Of a DNA stretch of 5,068 nucleotides, positions 4,274 to 5,068 are shown in pieces. The stretch is from Thermoplasmata archaeon (GTDB lineage Archaea; Thermoplasmatota; Thermoplasmata; RBG-16-68-12). The DNA lies in contig JAJYKG010000169.1 of assembly GCA_021788795.1 (NCBI GenBank), positions 1-5,068 of the forward strand. The letters are read 5' to 3'. The translations under genes and the position numbers were made by a program. The notes under the pieces were generated by a model. That model searched no databases and was not told where the DNA came from. It saw only the letters and a program-made list of their open reading frames with translations. The first letter of the stretch is position 1. The number at the start of each line of letters is the position of its first letter.

Positions 4274-5068
4274 TCAGAGGTGAACGAACGCCGGGAGGCC
4301 GAAGGCCTGGAGGACCACCGCGAGGATCAGGGAGAGCATGAACAGGCCGCCGTAGTCGCGGTTCAGGAGGAACGCGAAGCCGACGAACCAGAGCGGCCAG
4401 GACTCCTTCGGGTACCCCTCGGGCGGCCCGGCGGGTTTCGGCGAGCCGAACGCTTTCACGGCGAGGCGCAGGCGCGGGAGGCTCAGGAACACGAGGAGGA
4501 CGGGCCAGGGCAGCCAGCCCACGAGGACGAGCGGGACCACGAGGACGTACATGAGGGCGAAGATCCCGACGGACACGGCCCTCGCCCGCCGCTCCCCGAG
4601 CCGGACCGGGAGCGTGTGGATCCCCTTCTTCGTGTCGTCCACGATCTTGTCGATGTGTTTCCCGAAGAGCACGCCCGTGGTCCCGAGCGCGTAGGGGAAG
4701 GAGGCGACGATCACCCACAGGGGGAGCGTACCCGTGATGCAGAAGTAGGAGCCGCCGACCATGAGCGGGCCCCAGGTCAGGAACACGGCCGGCTCGCCGA
4801 GCCCGAGGTACTTCAGGGGGAACGGCTTGCCCGCGTACGTCATCATGACGAAGCCGCCGAGGACCGCGAACACGAGGACGAGCGGCCCTTGGACCCACGC
4901 CAGGTAGAGGCCGATGGCCACGGGGATGGTGGTCGTGCCGATGGCCCAGGTCAGGAGCTGCTTCTCCGTGAACAGGCCGGCGACGAGGGGATGCGGCCCG
5001 TACTGGGCGCGGAAGTAGTTGTCCGTGTCCACGCCCTGCTTGTAGTCCCAGTAGTCGTTGAAAAGGTT
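4274..5068 (-). CDS. UbiA-family prenyltransferase, MenA-like (5' end beyond window)
   Basis: This is an integral membrane enzyme that would transfer a polyprenyl chain from its diphosphate to an aromatic or other acceptor. The visible 264 residues begin inside the gene: the frame is open to the right edge. Two Asp-rich, Mg-diphosphate binding motifs are seen, NDYWDYKQGVDTD (window residues 4-16) and HIDKIVDDTKKGIHTLPVRLG (from about 138). Between them, YAGKPFPLKYLGLGE followed by a TWGPL segment closely resembles the YxGxPxPLxYxGLGE...FGP block of MenA, which prenylates 1,4-dihydroxy-2-naphthoate in menaquinone synthesis. Several hydrophobic segments span the protein and the C-terminus includes ESWPLWFVGFAFL and NRDYGGLFML. 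The archaeal lipid enzyme DGGGP synthase is also a UbiA member, but its usual NRPxRP signature is not seen here. Quinone prenylation is therefore my first guess; the acceptor is not proven. Confidence 0.88.
   Translation of the reverse strand, partial: NLFNDYWDYKQGVDTDNYFRAQYGPHPLVAGLFTEKQLLTWAIGTTTIPVAIGLYLAWVQGPLVLVFAVLGGFVMMTYAGKPFPLKYLGLGEPAVFLTWGPLMVGGSYFCITGTLPLWVIVASFPYALGTTGVLFGKHIDKIVDDTKKGIHTLPVRLGERRARAVSVGIFALMYVLVVPLVLVGWLPWPVLLVFLSLPRLRLAVKAFGSPKPAGPPEGYPKESWPLWFVGFAFLLNRDYGGLFMLSLILAVVLQAFGLPAFVHL

Overview
This 5.07 kb window looks archaeal, from a GC-rich lineage. The evidence is a SelB-like, EF-Tu-family protein of a type known only from archaea, isolated AT-rich TATA boxes about 27 bp upstream of start codons (leaderless geometry), a T-rich terminator, and archaeal-style small basic and winged-helix proteins. 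The gene set reminds me of Thermoplasmatota or a related euryarchaeal metagenome lineage, but that placement is inference. I see no mobile elements, CRISPR arrays, tRNAs or rRNAs.

Layout, left to right. Positions 1-861 (minus, running off the left edge) hold an archaeal SelB-like protein whose G domain has lost the GTP-binding motifs but whose EF-Tu domain 2 is very well kept. A 129-bp divergent promoter region with an AT island follows. Positions 991-1179 (plus) encode a 62-residue, strongly basic protein of unknown function, followed by a hairpin plus T-rich terminator (1204-1251). Positions 1395-2717 (plus) encode a major facilitator superfamily transporter, and 2765-3226 (plus) a small winged-helix regulator with its own leaderless promoter. 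Positions 3165-4229 (minus) encode a stand-alone double-SIS sugar-phosphate isomerase/deaminase related to the isomerase half of GlmS; it overlaps the regulator tail-to-tail by 62 bp. Positions 4274-5068 (minus, start beyond the right edge) encode a MenA-like UbiA-family prenyltransferase.

The window does not read as one operon. It has two divergent or convergent junctions, and nearly every gene appears to carry its own promoter. The most suggestive local link is between the regulator and its neighbours. The upstream regions of the transporter and the regulator each carry a GGGAC...GTCCC inverted repeat just downstream of a T-rich box. The TATA regions of the regulator and the sugar isomerase share the 9-mer TTAAACGTC. 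A local circuit of regulator, exporter and sugar-phosphate enzyme is possible but unproven.

Nothing here is a clear-cut new multi-gene system. The most interesting items are the SelB-like pseudo-GTPase, the small basic protein divergent from it, and the isomerase with a non-canonical C-terminal tail.
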